DNA of 64,000 nt from Nocardiopsis_C rhodophaea (GCF_039530945.1 NZ_BAAAPC010000010.1:124001-188000); one strand, 5' to 3'. Shown: positions 9,595-18,872, counted from the first letter of the stretch. Notes: generated from the sequence alone by a model not told the origin. A program made the numbers and translations.

Positions 9595-9909
9595 TCAGCG
9601 GTCGATCGTGCCGACCAGCCAGGCGATCTTCTTCGCGGTGAGCGTGATGCTGTCGCTGTTGCCCATGTAGACACCCGACGAGGCGATGAACACGTGGTCG
9701 CGGGTGCGGCGTTCGCAGGCGACGTCCTCGATGGCGCAGTGGGAATCGGGATTGCTCACCCGTAGGAACGGCGCGCTGTCTTCGATGATGCGTGCCCACA
9801 CACCGTAGCCGGTGAGTGCGGCGGCCAGCCGTGACAGGTGGAGCCGTTCGGTGGAGCGTGGTACCGCGGTAGGCGCGGGGCAGGGCCGGCTGTACTTCGA
9901 CTGGGCCAT
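9595..9909 (-). CDS. Small hypothetical protein
   Basis: The 104-residue soluble protein begins MAQSKYSRPCPAP; ATG at 9909 has AAGGA seven bases upstream. The middle (LSRLAAALTGYGVWARI, LRVSNPDSHCAIEDVACERR) and end (NSDSITLTAKKIAWLVGTI) resemble small actinobacterial proteins that pair an N-terminal helical segment with a strand-rich core of the form NPD..EDV.C; I do not know a function. No transmembrane segment or signal peptide is seen. It stands alone, with the aminotransferase gene starting over 1 kb away on the same strand. Confidence 0.7.
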   Translation of the reverse strand: MAQSKYSRPCPAPTAVPRSTERLHLSRLAAALTGYGVWARIIEDSAPFLRVSNPDSHCAIEDVACERRTRDHVFIASSGVYMGNSDSITLTAKKIAWLVGTIDR

Positions 9910-10074
9910 GACGGCGTCCTTCCGGTCGGCGGATTGACGTGCTCTGACGGCCATTGTCACTCCAAGTATTGTTGTGAATCCGCAACATGACCACGACACG
10001 CCGGACACCGATCTCAACCCCCTGCGGTGCGGGGGATCCCTGACCCGGTGTGTCGCCCCCCTCGAATCCGGCGT

Positions 10075-11109
10075 TCAGGCGAGGGCCTTGGCCGCAGTGT
10101 CCGCGTCGTCATCCGTCGAGTACAGGTGGAACGCAAGGCGCGCGCGGCCGCCGCGCTCCGCCGCTCGCACACCGGCCGCGCGCAGCCGCTCCCCGGCGCT
10201 CGGATCGTCCACGGTGACGATGGGCGAGTCGCCCGGCGGCAGGCCGAGCCGGTCCCGGAACCGGTTGGCGACGGCGAGGTTGTGCGCGCGGACCGCCTCG
10301 ACGCCGATGTCCTGGAGAACCCGCAGGGACTCGGCGGCGGCCACCGCCGCGAACCAGTTGGGGGAGACGTCGAACCGGGCGGCGCCCTCCGCCAGGACCA
10401 TCCGCGAGGTGTAGAAGGATGCCATCGGGTCTGCCGCCGCGCTCGGCCCGGCCCCGATCGGGCGCAGCCGGTCGCGCAGCCGCGACGACAGGTGGGCGTA
10501 GGCCAGCCCGCGCGGCGCCATCAGCCACTTGTAGGCCGAACAGACCACCGCGTCGAAGCGGGCGGCGTCTATCGGACACCACCCCGCCGCCTGGGTGGCG
10601 TCGGTGACGACCAGGGCGTCGTGGCGCGCGGCGGCCCCCAGGATGTCCTCGGCCGGGGCGACCTCCCCGCGGGCTGACTGCACCAGGCTGAACGCCACTA
10701 CCGCGGTGGCGTCGTCGATGGCGTCGGCCAGCCCGTCGAGCGGCACCGCCCGCACTTGCACGCCCCGGTCGGCGTGGGCCATCCACGGGAACACCGCCGA
10801 GGTGAAATCCCCCTCGGGCACCACCACCCGTGCCCCATCGGGAAGGGACGCAGCGATGACGCCCATGAACTGCGATGTCGTCGTGCCCTGGGCGATGTCG
10901 TCGGGAGTGGAGCCGATCAGCGCGGCGAAGCGGCGCCGCGCGTCCTGGGCCGCGGCGCCCCAGGCGGCGGGGTCGCCCGTTCCGGTCCGCCAGGCTTCCA
11001 GGGACTCGACAAGAGCCCGGTGCGCGGTGTTCGGCGGGATGCCGTACTGGGCGGTGTTGAGCCACACGGAGTCGAGGGACCAGAGACGCTGGGCTGTGCG
11101 CACATCCAT
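10075..11109 (-). CDS. Class V aminotransferase (PLP-dependent, cysteine desulfurase-like fold)
   Basis: The 344-residue protein has the fold-type I PLP layout. The phosphate-binding region is QGTTTSQFMG (about residues 79-88), the cofactor aspartate is in VVTDATQAAGW, and the Schiff-base lysine is in CSAYKWLMAPRG. Family members act as aminotransferases, cysteine desulfurases or kynureninase-like lyases; no loop cysteine or neighbouring Fe-S gene suggests a desulfurase, so the substrate is open. The N-terminus LDSVWLNTAQYGIPP is normal for the family. No SD is clear before ATG 11109. The Stealth operon lies directly upstream on the same strand (stop at 11132). Confidence 0.85.
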   Translation of the reverse strand: MDVRTAQRLWSLDSVWLNTAQYGIPPNTAHRALVESLEAWRTGTGDPAAWGAAAQDARRRFAALIGSTPDDIAQGTTTSQFMGVIAASLPDGARVVVPEGDFTSAVFPWMAHADRGVQVRAVPLDGLADAIDDATAVVAFSLVQSARGEVAPAEDILGAAARHDALVVTDATQAAGWCPIDAARFDAVVCSAYKWLMAPRGLAYAHLSSRLRDRLRPIGAGPSAAADPMASFYTSRMVLAEGAARFDVSPNWFAAVAAAESLRVLQDIGVEAVRAHNLAVANRFRDRLGLPPGDSPIVTVDDPSAGERLRAAGVRAAERGGRARLAFHLYSTDDDADTAAKALA

Positions 11110-11131
11110 GAGCGTGATCGTGCCAGAGCGG

Positions 11132-13966
11132 TCAGCGCGCGTCCCCGCCGGGGGCGGCGTCGCGTTCCCAGGGCGCGGCCAGGGGGAAGTATCCGCGCAG
11201 GAAGGCGCGGATCATCCGGGCCTGCTCGGCGCGCGGGACCCGGTGCGGTGTGGAGTCGGTGACGCAGAAGACGTCGCGGTTGCGTCCACTGAGCAGCTGG
11301 GTGAGCTTGACATGCTGTGCGGGGTCGCCCACGTCGACGTAGGCGTAGACGACCGTGCCGGGCACCGCGCGTCCGGTCAAGTAGGCGTAGTGGTGGTGCA
11401 GCGACGACGGGATGGAGATGTCGGTGTGGGCGCGCAGCCGGCTGGCGGCGGTCGCGGCGACCTCCTCGGGGAAGCGCGCCTCGATCTCGGCGAGCACCGA
11501 ACGCCGCAGAGCGTAGGGCGCGTGGCGGAAGGCGTGCGTGAGCGACCTTTGGAAGGTGCGTTCGAGCAGCGCCCGGTTCTGCTTCGCGGCGGCGACATGC
11601 GCGGGCTCATCAGGGCTCGGCGCGCCGAACGGGATGGCGGTGGGCGACCAGAAGAACCGGCACGTGCCGTCGGGGTGGAAGAAGTGCCCGGGACGCAGCG
11701 GGCGCCCGATGAAGAAGTCGTCGTTGAGGTAGAGGAAGTGCTCGCTCAGGCCGTTGATGCGGTGCAGCTGCGACTCGACGGCGTGGGAGTTGAACGTCGG
11801 CAGGGCGCCGCGCTCCCCGAACAGCTCCCGGTGGCTCACCATGGTGATCTGGCGGTGCAGCGCGTCGAGCCACGTCGGCACCTGGCCGTCGGTGACGATG
11901 TAGATGTGCCGGATCCACGGCGCGAACATGGCGATCGAGCGCAGCGAGAACCGGAGTTCATCGGCGCTGGTGAACCGGTGGTCGTCGGTGGCGCCGGCGG
12001 ACGCGGCCGGCCCGTGGTCGGTGAGGGTGGCCGCCAGCCGTGAGCGCCACTTCGGGTCGGCGCCGTCCACCCACGTGTAGACGGCGTCGATGGGGAACCG
12101 CACATCGGTCGGCAGGCAGCGGGTGAACGGTTCGTAGGTGGTGTAGTCGCGGCCCTGGACGCGCAGCGTGGCCGGGCGCATCGCCTCCAGCGGGATCCGG
12201 TCGCCGATGTCGGTCGGCTCGGGACCCGCGTAGCCCGTGAGCTCGGCGTCCCAGGTCCAGAACTCCAGGTCGGCCGCGTAGGCGGCGCCGTAGCGCAGCG
12301 TGCGGCCGGGCGTGATCCAGGGCCGGTAGACCCGCACCCCGCAGATGTCGGTCAGGCTGGGCGCCATGCTCGCGAGAACCGGCTGCGGCAGGTGGCCGCG
12401 CGGCTTGAGCGGGCGGACGTAGACCGGCGCGTCGGCGTGGACGGTCGCCAGGGCGTCGAGTGCCGCCTCACGCACATCGGCGGTCACCATGACCCGGTGC
12501 CGCGGCCCCTCGTCGCGCAGCAGAGCGTAGGGGATGCCCGCGGCGTCGAGCGCCTGGACGACCAGGTCGAGGTTGGCGCGTAGCGCGTCGGCGGGCATCA
12601 GGTCGTCGCGGACCCCCGCGACCTGCCCGCCGGACCGGGTCAGCCCGGGGTGCTCGCGTAGCAGCCGCGCCTCCTCGGCCTGCAGGTTGGGCGCCTGCGA
12701 CCTGGTGTGCTCCCAGGGCAGCGCGCGGAACACCATGCCGGTGCGCGTGGTGGCGGCGGCGTGCCGGGCGGCCCGCTCGGCACGGGCGTGGGCGCGGTCG
12801 GCGGGCGGGATCTCCACCAGGTCGGTGTAGAGCCCCTCCCAGCGGGCGGTGATGTCCTCGCTGGAGAACCGGCTCAGCCCCTGCAACGCGGCCCGGCCCA
12901 TCTCGTGTCGGAGATCGTCGTCGTCCATCAGCTTGGCCAGGGCCACGGCCAGACCGTTCACGTCGTCGGCGGGGGCCAGGAGGCCGTCGACGCCGTGCCG
13001 GATGATCTCGGCCGGGCCGGTCGGGCAGTCGTAGGCGACAGCGGGTACCCCGGCCGCGAAGGCCTCGGTGAGGACCAGGCCGAACGCCTCGATGCGGGAG
13101 GGGAGCAGGCAGATGCTGGCTTTGGCCCACTCCTCCGAGATCGCGGGGACGGTGCCGAGGAACTCCACGCGGTTGTGGAGTTCGTGGGCGTCGGCCAGGG
13201 AGCGGAGCTTGCCCATGTCGGGGCCGTCGCCGCAGATCCGCAGGGTCCATCCGGGGTGGTCGTCGGCGACCTGGGCGAACGCCAGGATGGCGTGGTCCGC
13301 CTGCTTTTCCGGGACGAGTCGCCGCGCGACCAGGATGGTCTGGCTGTCCAGGGAGGAGCGCGGTTGGAACCCGGCGGGGACGGCGTTCGGGATCGCCTCC
13401 AGGCGGGGCGCGGCTGGTCCGAGCGATTCGGCGAACCAGGAGCGCGTGGGCGTGGTCAGCACGACCAGCGCGTCCAGCAGAGGCGCGCAGGTCAGCAGCG
13501 GGCCCCCGCTGGACTCGCGCAGTTCGGAGATGCGGTGCTCCTGGCCGACGGTGACGACGTCGGCCGGGGCGAGCCGGGTGACGAGCGACATCAGGGCGGG
13601 CGTGGTGCTCACCAGGACGTCGGTCCGCAGTCGGGGCAGGGCGTGGCGCAGCTCGATGTCGGTGAGCCGGTTGAAGGCGCCCTCCCAGTTCGCCGGGATG
13701 AGGTCGCTGGGTGCCCGGGACAGCGTCTCGCACTCGCTTTCCTCCAGTCCGGTGGCGCGGACAGGGCGCTGGACCGGGCGGCGGGCGTCGACGAGGTAGC
13801 GCATGGGAACGCGCCGGTCCAGGGCGAAAAACGGGCTGTCCTTGGTGCGGAAGACGCTGAGGATCTCCGTTTCGTGGTGATCGGCCAGAGCAGCGGCCTG
13901 CGAGAACGCGGCGACCTCGGTGCCGCCCATAGCGTCGCCCCAGGTCAGCAGGTAAGTGATCTTCAT
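11132..13966 (-). CDS. Fusion of a GT4 glycosyltransferase with a Stealth-family sugar-phosphotransferase
   Basis: The 944-residue protein has two parts. Residues 1-400 are GT-B: MKITYLLTWGDAMGGTEVAAF (GGTE acceptor loop), ILVARRLVPEKQ, and the donor-site E-x7-E in RIEAFGLVLTEAFAAG. Residues about 440-944 are Stealth: CR1 PIDAVYTWVDGADPKW (about 622), CR2 RFTSADELRFSLRSIAMFAPW with YLNDDFF, CR3 SLLHHHYAYL-like SSLHHHYAYLTGRAVPG and CR4 DVFCVTDS. Stealth proteins transfer hexose-1-phosphate units to make phosphodiester-linked capsule-type polymers. The start overlaps the preceding gene's stop by four bases (ATGA), giving tight coupling. The fusion suggests one polypeptide both adds a sugar and extends the phosphosugar chain. 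Confidence 0.88.
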   Translation of the reverse strand: MKITYLLTWGDAMGGTEVAAFSQAAALADHHETEILSVFRTKDSPFFALDRRVPMRYLVDARRPVQRPVRATGLEESECETLSRAPSDLIPANWEGAFNRLTDIELRHALPRLRTDVLVSTTPALMSLVTRLAPADVVTVGQEHRISELRESSGGPLLTCAPLLDALVVLTTPTRSWFAESLGPAAPRLEAIPNAVPAGFQPRSSLDSQTILVARRLVPEKQADHAILAFAQVADDHPGWTLRICGDGPDMGKLRSLADAHELHNRVEFLGTVPAISEEWAKASICLLPSRIEAFGLVLTEAFAAGVPAVAYDCPTGPAEIIRHGVDGLLAPADDVNGLAVALAKLMDDDDLRHEMGRAALQGLSRFSSEDITARWEGLYTDLVEIPPADRAHARAERAARHAAATTRTGMVFRALPWEHTRSQAPNLQAEEARLLREHPGLTRSGGQVAGVRDDLMPADALRANLDLVVQALDAAGIPYALLRDEGPRHRVMVTADVREAALDALATVHADAPVYVRPLKPRGHLPQPVLASMAPSLTDICGVRVYRPWITPGRTLRYGAAYAADLEFWTWDAELTGYAGPEPTDIGDRIPLEAMRPATLRVQGRDYTTYEPFTRCLPTDVRFPIDAVYTWVDGADPKWRSRLAATLTDHGPAASAGATDDHRFTSADELRFSLRSIAMFAPWIRHIYIVTDGQVPTWLDALHRQITMVSHRELFGERGALPTFNSHAVESQLHRINGLSEHFLYLNDDFFIGRPLRPGHFFHPDGTCRFFWSPTAIPFGAPSPDEPAHVAAAKQNRALLERTFQRSLTHAFRHAPYALRRSVLAEIEARFPEEVAATAASRLRAHTDISIPSSLHHHYAYLTGRAVPGTVVYAYVDVGDPAQHVKLTQLLSGRNRDVFCVTDSTPHRVPRAEQARMIRAFLRGYFPLAAPWERDAAPGGDAR

Positions 13967-15114
13967 GGTTGGGCTCCCGGAGATAGCGGGGTCAGCGCGA
14001 TGGTGAGCGTTCCGGCGTCGGTGTAGTAGGGGCGCACCAGCACGGGCGGCCCGGTTGCGGGGAGCACGGTTTGGGCGGGAATGCGCAGCACCGTGCCCAC
14101 CGACCGCAGATCGGTGTCGGGGCGCCCGGCCCGCAGCGTCCCGTGGGCGGGGGTGCGGAACCGCAGCTCCCAGCGGAGCTCGGAGTCGGCGACCCTGGCC
14201 ATGTCCGGGACGGGCAGATCAACGGTGAACGCGATGCCGCGCGTGCCCGGCTGGACCTCCGGACGCACCTTGCGGGCCGAGCCGCCGCCGCGCAGCGCGA
14301 CCTCGGCGTCCACACCGTGGATGTCGGGGAGGTCGAGTAGTTCCCCGGTGATGCGTGCCCGGGAGGGGCGGATCAGGACGGACCGCACCTCCGCCGCCGC
14401 CCGCGGCGGCGCGGCCGACAGGGCCGCGGCCCCGGTCGCGGTGCCGACGAGCGTGAACCGGGCACGGGTTCGCGGGCACGGGCGCGGCCGTCCCGTGGGA
14501 GGGGTCCGGGACACCCCGGTGGTACGCGGCAGTGTCAGCGCCACTCGACGGGTTTCGTCCGGATAGACCGCCACCAGCCGGATCTTCCACCGGCCCGCCC
14601 CCAGACGGACCTCGGCGGGCCCGGTTGCGTACGCCTGCCCGCCCCCGCCGTGGGGAGCGGCGGCGCTCGACGACGCGGCAGTCGCCGCGCTCCCGTGGTC
14701 GAGGCGCAGCAGCACGGTGGCCTCCGCGCGGTCGTTCCCGTCCGCGTCGGGCACCACCCGCGCGAGGGCGGCCACGCGGCGGCCGCGCGAAGCGAACTCG
14801 ATGTGGACGTTCACGGCACCGCCGCCGGGCCGGGGCAGTGCGGCGGAGAGGTTCAGGGTGCTCCCGTCGAGGATGGACAGGTGGTCGGACCGGGCCCGGA
14901 AGCCGGTGAAAAGGCCCTCCAGGTGGATGGGCCCCCGCCGCAGCCGGAGCGCGAACCGGGCGGCGCGCTGACGCGCCCCCCGGGCCGCGCGGACCGGCCC
15001 GCGCAGGCGGCGCAGTGCCAGCGTCTGCAGCCAGGCCACCGGCGCGAGGCGCCGGTTCGGCGGCGGAGGTGTCGGCACCTGAGGGGCGGCGCGATCAGCG
15101 AAGCCAGGGAGCAT
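13963..15114 (-). CDS. Hypothetical protein of the Stealth operon, beta-rich
   Basis: The 383-residue protein has no recognised catalytic motif, signal peptide or membrane helix. After a basic Pro/Arg-rich N-terminus (RRLRGPVRAARGARQRAARF), it shows repeated strand-rich segments (RSDHLSILDGSTLNLSAAL, VNVHIEFASRGRR, RWKIRLVAVYPDETRRVALTL, PVLVRPYYTDAGTLTIAL), suggesting two or more beta-sandwich modules. It lies between two Stealth genes: six bases after the upstream one and overlapping the downstream one by four, so it is almost certainly made with them. Similar proteins may bind or present the acceptor; that is a guess. Confidence 0.8.
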   Translation of the reverse strand: MLPGFADRAAPQVPTPPPPNRRLAPVAWLQTLALRRLRGPVRAARGARQRAARFALRLRRGPIHLEGLFTGFRARSDHLSILDGSTLNLSAALPRPGGGAVNVHIEFASRGRRVAALARVVPDADGNDRAEATVLLRLDHGSAATAASSSAAAPHGGGGQAYATGPAEVRLGAGRWKIRLVAVYPDETRRVALTLPRTTGVSRTPPTGRPRPCPRTRARFTLVGTATGAAALSAAPPRAAAEVRSVLIRPSRARITGELLDLPDIHGVDAEVALRGGGSARKVRPEVQPGTRGIAFTVDLPVPDMARVADSELRWELRFRTPAHGTLRAGRPDTDLRSVGTVLRIPAQTVLPATGPPVLVRPYYTDAGTLTIALTPLSPGAQP

Positions 15115-15120
15115 GGGCGA

Positions 15121-16983
15121 TCACGCGGCCTCGGATGCCGACGGGGCGTGCTCGGTGCCGCCGTGCTGACGCCGCATCCGCGCCGGGACCTCGGCCCGGG
15201 CCGCGCCCAGCTCCAGGGAGCTCGGGAACGGGAAGTAGGACCCCAGGAACGCGCGGACCCGCCGGTCGATGGCGCTCTCGGGGACCCCGTCGGCGTCGGC
15301 GACGGGGGCAGCGGCGCTACGTGGGGGACTCGCGGTGTCATTGATACAGAAAGCGTCGAACGGACGGCGCTCCTCCAGGGCGCGCATGCGGGTGGCGACG
15401 CCTTCCGGGTCGGCCAGGTTCATGTAGGCGCAGTCGATCTCGCCCTCGACGGCGCGGCCGGTCAGCAGCGCGTAGTAGTGGTGCAGCGACGAGGCCATGG
15501 ACACGTCGCCGGGCTGCCGGAACCGGGAGGCCGTGGTCCGCGCGATGGGGACGGGGAAGCGCGCCTCCAGATCGAACATGACCGAGCGCAGTTGCGGAAT
15601 GGGCGCGTGCTTGAACTTGTGGGCGGGAAACCGGGCGAACGCCCCGCGGATCAGCTCGCGGTTGTTCTTCGCCGCCCCGTCCACCGGCGGGTCGTCGACG
15701 CGCGGGACACCGAGCCCGAACTGGAACGGGGACGGGAACACCCTGGCGATGCCGTTGCCGTGGAAGAACTTCCGGGCGGACACGTGGCGCCCGAAGAAGA
15801 CATCGTCGTTCAGGTACAGGTAGTGCTCGCTCAGCCCCTCGATGTGGTGCAGCCGGGTCTCGATGGCGTGCGAGTTGAAGACCGGCAGCACGGAGTGGTC
15901 GTCGAAGATGTCGCGGTGGTCGATCACCTGCACCCGGTCGGAGGAGGTGTCGAGCCACGCGGGACACTGCCCGTCGGTGACGATGTAGATGGTGCGGACG
16001 AACGGCGCGTACATCTCCAGGGAGCGCAGCGAGTAGCGGAGCTCGTCGCGGTCCACGTAGCGGGAGTGGGAGGCCGCCGTCGGGTTCAGCGCGCCGACCC
16101 GGCTCAGGTGGCGGTCGCGCTCGGCCGCCCACTCCGGGTCGGCGCCATCGACCCACGTGTAGACCACGTCGATCGGAAAGGTGATGTCATCGGGGAGCCG
16201 CCGGACGAACGCGGGGAAGGTCGGGAAATGGCGGTTGCCGATCCGGACCTGCTGGGGCTGACGCTCCTCGGCGGGCAGAACCTCGCTCACCCGGTTGCGG
16301 CGCGGGGCGACGAGCGCGTCGCTGAGCGCCGTCTCGGGTGCCGCGACGCGCAGCGTTTTCAAGATCCGGTCGCGGGCGGGATCGTCCAGCACGCTCCGGC
16401 CGCTGCGCCAGAACTCGATGACGCACCCGTGCTCCGGCCCGACAACGGCCGTGTCGGCCCCGGCGGTGATGTAGACGCCGAGGCGGATCGCCCCCGCCGA
16501 GTTCAGGCGCCGCAGCCCGCGCCGGTCGGCGAGCGGACGCAGAAAGTCGAGCAGTCCGCGACCGATGGGGGCGGCGTACGCCCCCTCTGGCCCGTAGCGC
16601 CGCGCGAGCGCCGCCACCACGCGCGTGCGGTGGGCGGCGTTGACGCCGACGGTGTACTCGCGCTCGGACAGGCCGCGCACCATGAAGTAGTCGACGCCCT
16701 CGGCGTCCAGCACGTCGACGCAGCGCCGCAGGTTAGAGCGCGCCAACTGGTCGGCGGACAGCGGCCCTTCCCAGACACGGGCGAGCACGGGGCGTCCCTG
16801 GAACAGGGCGGGGCGCAGCCGGGGATTGTCCCGGAGGAGCCGCCACCAGCGCAGGGCCATTGGCATGAGCAGCACGGAGACGGGCAACTGCCGGGCGAAG
16901 ATCCTCAGGACCGCTCGGACCGTCGGCTTCAGCCCCTGCCCGAACGCGGCGTGAACGGTCCGGTACGTGTTCAGCAATGCCAT
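15121..16983 (-). CDS. Stealth-family sugar-phosphotransferase (capsular polysaccharide synthesis)
   Basis: The 620-residue protein carries all four Stealth conserved regions: CR1 FPIDVVYTWVDGADPEW (about 273), CR2 YVDRDELRYSLRSLEMYAPF with YLYLNDDVFFG, CR3 FKHAPIPQLRSVMFDLEARF and SLHHYYALLTGRAV, and CR4 FCINDT (about 549). The N-terminal 250 residues resemble the variable region seen in the neighbouring fusion, where it has its own second copy. Expected role is hexose-phosphate transfer in making a surface phosphoglycan. ATG 16983 is preceded by GAGGGGG. This is the first gene of a three-gene operon running left. Confidence 0.9.
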   Translation of the reverse strand: MALLNTYRTVHAAFGQGLKPTVRAVLRIFARQLPVSVLLMPMALRWWRLLRDNPRLRPALFQGRPVLARVWEGPLSADQLARSNLRRCVDVLDAEGVDYFMVRGLSEREYTVGVNAAHRTRVVAALARRYGPEGAYAAPIGRGLLDFLRPLADRRGLRRLNSAGAIRLGVYITAGADTAVVGPEHGCVIEFWRSGRSVLDDPARDRILKTLRVAAPETALSDALVAPRRNRVSEVLPAEERQPQQVRIGNRHFPTFPAFVRRLPDDITFPIDVVYTWVDGADPEWAAERDRHLSRVGALNPTAASHSRYVDRDELRYSLRSLEMYAPFVRTIYIVTDGQCPAWLDTSSDRVQVIDHRDIFDDHSVLPVFNSHAIETRLHHIEGLSEHYLYLNDDVFFGRHVSARKFFHGNGIARVFPSPFQFGLGVPRVDDPPVDGAAKNNRELIRGAFARFPAHKFKHAPIPQLRSVMFDLEARFPVPIARTTASRFRQPGDVSMASSLHHYYALLTGRAVEGEIDCAYMNLADPEGVATRMRALEERRPFDAFCINDTASPPRSAAAPVADADGVPESAIDRRVRAFLGSYFPFPSSLELGAARAEVPARMRRQHGGTEHAPSASEAA

Positions 16984-17221
16984 CGTCCCCCTCGGCCATG
17001 TCCGTACCTGGAGTCATGTGGAGTCGCGAGGGGGCCGCGAATCCGAAATCATTGCCGTATGCGATCAGACTATTTCGCAGCGCGACAATTCCAGGCAGAG
17101 GACACGCCGTAAGGCGGCCAAAAAGGCACATGGCGGGATACGCCGCGGACACCCTGGTGTGCCGCCGCTCCCGGGCGTCGCCGCGATGCTGTCGGTTCGG
17201 CCGAACCCACCCTGCAGGCCC

Positions 17222-18379
17222 CTACAGGGACCGCACCCAAGAGCCGCGGTGCATCGCGGCGGCCACAGTGAGCTCCTCGTCCAGCAGCAGCAGGTCGGCG
17301 CGGTGCCCCGGGGCCAAGGAGCCGACTCCGGACAGCCCCAGTGCCCGGGCGGGGACGGCCGAGGCCGCGTGGGTCGCGTCCTCGACGCTCACACCGTGAA
17401 CGTTGCGCACGGCCTGCCGGATAGCGTCGGGCAGCACGATGGTGCTGCTCGCGATCGCCCCGGTAGAGACCAGGGTCGCCTGGCCGTCGCGGACCCGGAC
17501 CCGGAGCTTGCCGAGGGTGTACTCGCCATCGCCGAGGCCGGTGGCGTCCATGGCGTCGGTGACCAGCGCGACCCGGTCGCTGCCCGCCGCGTCGAACACC
17601 ACCTGGGCGGCGCCCGGGTGGACGTGGACGCCGTCGTTGATCAGCTCGACGGTCACCCGCTCGTCATTGAGCACGGCGGCGATGGGGCCCGGGTCGCGGT
17701 GCCGAAGCGGGCGCATCTGGTTGTAAATGTGGGTGGCCACGGTCGCACCCGCGTCGATCGCGGCGCGTGTCTGCGCGTAGTCGGCGTCGGTGTGGCCGAT
17801 AGCGGCCACGACCCCCTGTGCGGTGGCCGCGCGGATCAGGTCGAGGGCGCCGGGCAGCTCCGGCGCGACGGTGATCATCTTGATGTGGCCGCGCCCGGCC
17901 TTGACGATCCGGTCGAACTCGGCGAGGTCGGGGTCGCGCAGGAGCGCGGGTTCGTGCGCGCCGCATTTGGACGCCGAGATGTAGGGGCCCTCAAGGTAGA
18001 TGCCCGGGATCTCCCCCGCGTCGGCGACCTCCGCCAGCGCCGCGACCTGGCGCAGCGTGTCCTCGGGGGAGGCCGAGACGAGGCCGCCCACGACCGAGGT
18101 CACGCCCTGGGAGCGGTTGAACTCGACGACGGCCATGATGCGGTCGGGGTCGGCGGCGGTGAACGCCGCGCCGGCGCCTCCGTGGATATGGATGTCGACC
18201 AGGCCGGGCAGGACCCACCGCCCGCCGACGTCGATGCGCGCGCCTCCCGGCTGCGGCGGCTCCCCCGTGCCGAGGTCGGTAATCCGCGTGCCCTCGCACC
18301 GCAACCATCCGACGCGGGTGCCCTCCGGGGTGACCAGCCGTGCGTTGGTCAGCGTCGTCCCGGTCACGCCCTGGTCCAT
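17222..18379 (-). CDS. nagA: N-acetylglucosamine-6-phosphate deacetylase
   Basis: Converts GlcNAc-6-P to GlcN-6-P and acetate in amino-sugar and cell-wall recycling. The 385-residue amidohydrolase shows the metal site DIHIHGGAG, IYLEGPYIS, AIGHTDADY, THIYNQM, the substrate loop NDGVHVHPGAA and the catalytic aspartate in LVTDAM. ATG 18379 gives MDQGVTGTTLTNARLV with AAGGG eight bases upstream; a longer reading frame exists but looks non-coding. In most NagA proteins the segment reads KGAHNPALL; here it is CGAHEPALL. A GGTTCGGCCGAACC palindrome (17194-17207) just past the stop may act in termination. Confidence 0.93.
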   Translation of the reverse strand: MDQGVTGTTLTNARLVTPEGTRVGWLRCEGTRITDLGTGEPPQPGGARIDVGGRWVLPGLVDIHIHGGAGAAFTAADPDRIMAVVEFNRSQGVTSVVGGLVSASPEDTLRQVAALAEVADAGEIPGIYLEGPYISASKCGAHEPALLRDPDLAEFDRIVKAGRGHIKMITVAPELPGALDLIRAATAQGVVAAIGHTDADYAQTRAAIDAGATVATHIYNQMRPLRHRDPGPIAAVLNDERVTVELINDGVHVHPGAAQVVFDAAGSDRVALVTDAMDATGLGDGEYTLGKLRVRVRDGQATLVSTGAIASSTIVLPDAIRQAVRNVHGVSVEDATHAASAVPARALGLSGVGSLAPGHRADLLLLDEELTVAAAMHRGSWVRSL

Positions 18380-18557
18380 ATGCCACGCCCTTCTGTGCCC
18401 GATCCCACATTCCGTGCCGTTCGGGGCGCCGACGCCGTACACGGCCCTCGGGAATCCCCAGGAGAGCCGGGGCATCGCGCGGCCGCACCCGGGTCCGGCG
18501 TCGCGGTGAGCGGGTCGCCGGACTCTCTGCGACAGCGACAAATCCGCCCATCACGCA

Positions 18558-18586
18558 TTGACGATAGCGCTCCGTCCGCTCATCAT
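18558..18586 (+). promoter_or_regulatory. Candidate promoter for the leader peptide/FMN reductase transcript
   Basis: TTGACG (18558-18563) and CATCAT (18581-18586) are 17 bases apart. The predicted start is about 18593, which is the A of the leader ATG, so the leader peptide may be read from a leaderless transcript. The -10 match is modest. Confidence 0.45.
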
Positions 18587-18592
18587 GGGGTC

Positions 18593-18670
18593 ATGTCCGC
18601 CGGTGAGCTGCTCGTCCAGCGCCTGCATGTCGATCTGCGACAGCAGGCCAGCGCACTCTGTCGTAGCTAA
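18593..18670 (+). CDS. Actinobacterial leader peptide of the RLHVDL...ASALC type
   Basis: A 25-codon reading frame ending at TAA 18668-18670. Its core, RLHVDLRQQASALC, matches a conserved class of short leader peptides (HVDL-x-R/Q-x-ASA-x-C) that I know from ahead of sulfur-assimilation and flavin-oxidoreductase genes in actinomycetes. It ends two codons after its single cysteine (C-R-S-stop). There is no SD, but the candidate promoter would start transcription at its ATG. The FMN reductase gene begins 202 bases downstream after structured leader RNA, suggesting attenuation by leader translation, perhaps cysteine-responsive. Confidence 0.65.
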   Translation: MSAGELLVQRLHVDLRQQASALCRS

Positions 18671-18748
18671 CGTGCCTCCGCAGGCCCGTTCTTCGGTCCT
18701 GCCCTGGGAACCGTCGTTCTCCTCCCGTTCCCGACTTAGCCACCGCTG

Positions 18749-18854
18749 CCGGCAGACAACCCCCTGCGCGTACGCACATCGTCGTGCGATCTCTCCCGCA
18801 TATGGCGGTCTGCCGGGTCGACCCCACATGCGCTTCACGGTCCCCGCGGACCGT
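18749..18854 (+). promoter_or_regulatory. Structured leader RNA before the FMN reductase gene
   Basis: Two inverted repeats lie between leader peptide and gene: CCGGCAGAC (18749-18757) with GTCTGCCGG (18808-18816), and ACGGTCC (18837-18843) with GGACCGT (18848-18854), a 7-bp stem with a 4-base loop ending seven bases before the SD AGGAG (18862-18866). They are candidates for the switching element driven by leader translation. Confidence 0.45.
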
Positions 18855-18872
18855 TCTCACCAGGAGAATCCC

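Noticed and set aside
9326..9994. 222-codon reverse-strand frame over the small hypothetical gene
   Set aside because: It overlaps the better supported 9595-9909 frame, which has an SD and a more protein-like composition.
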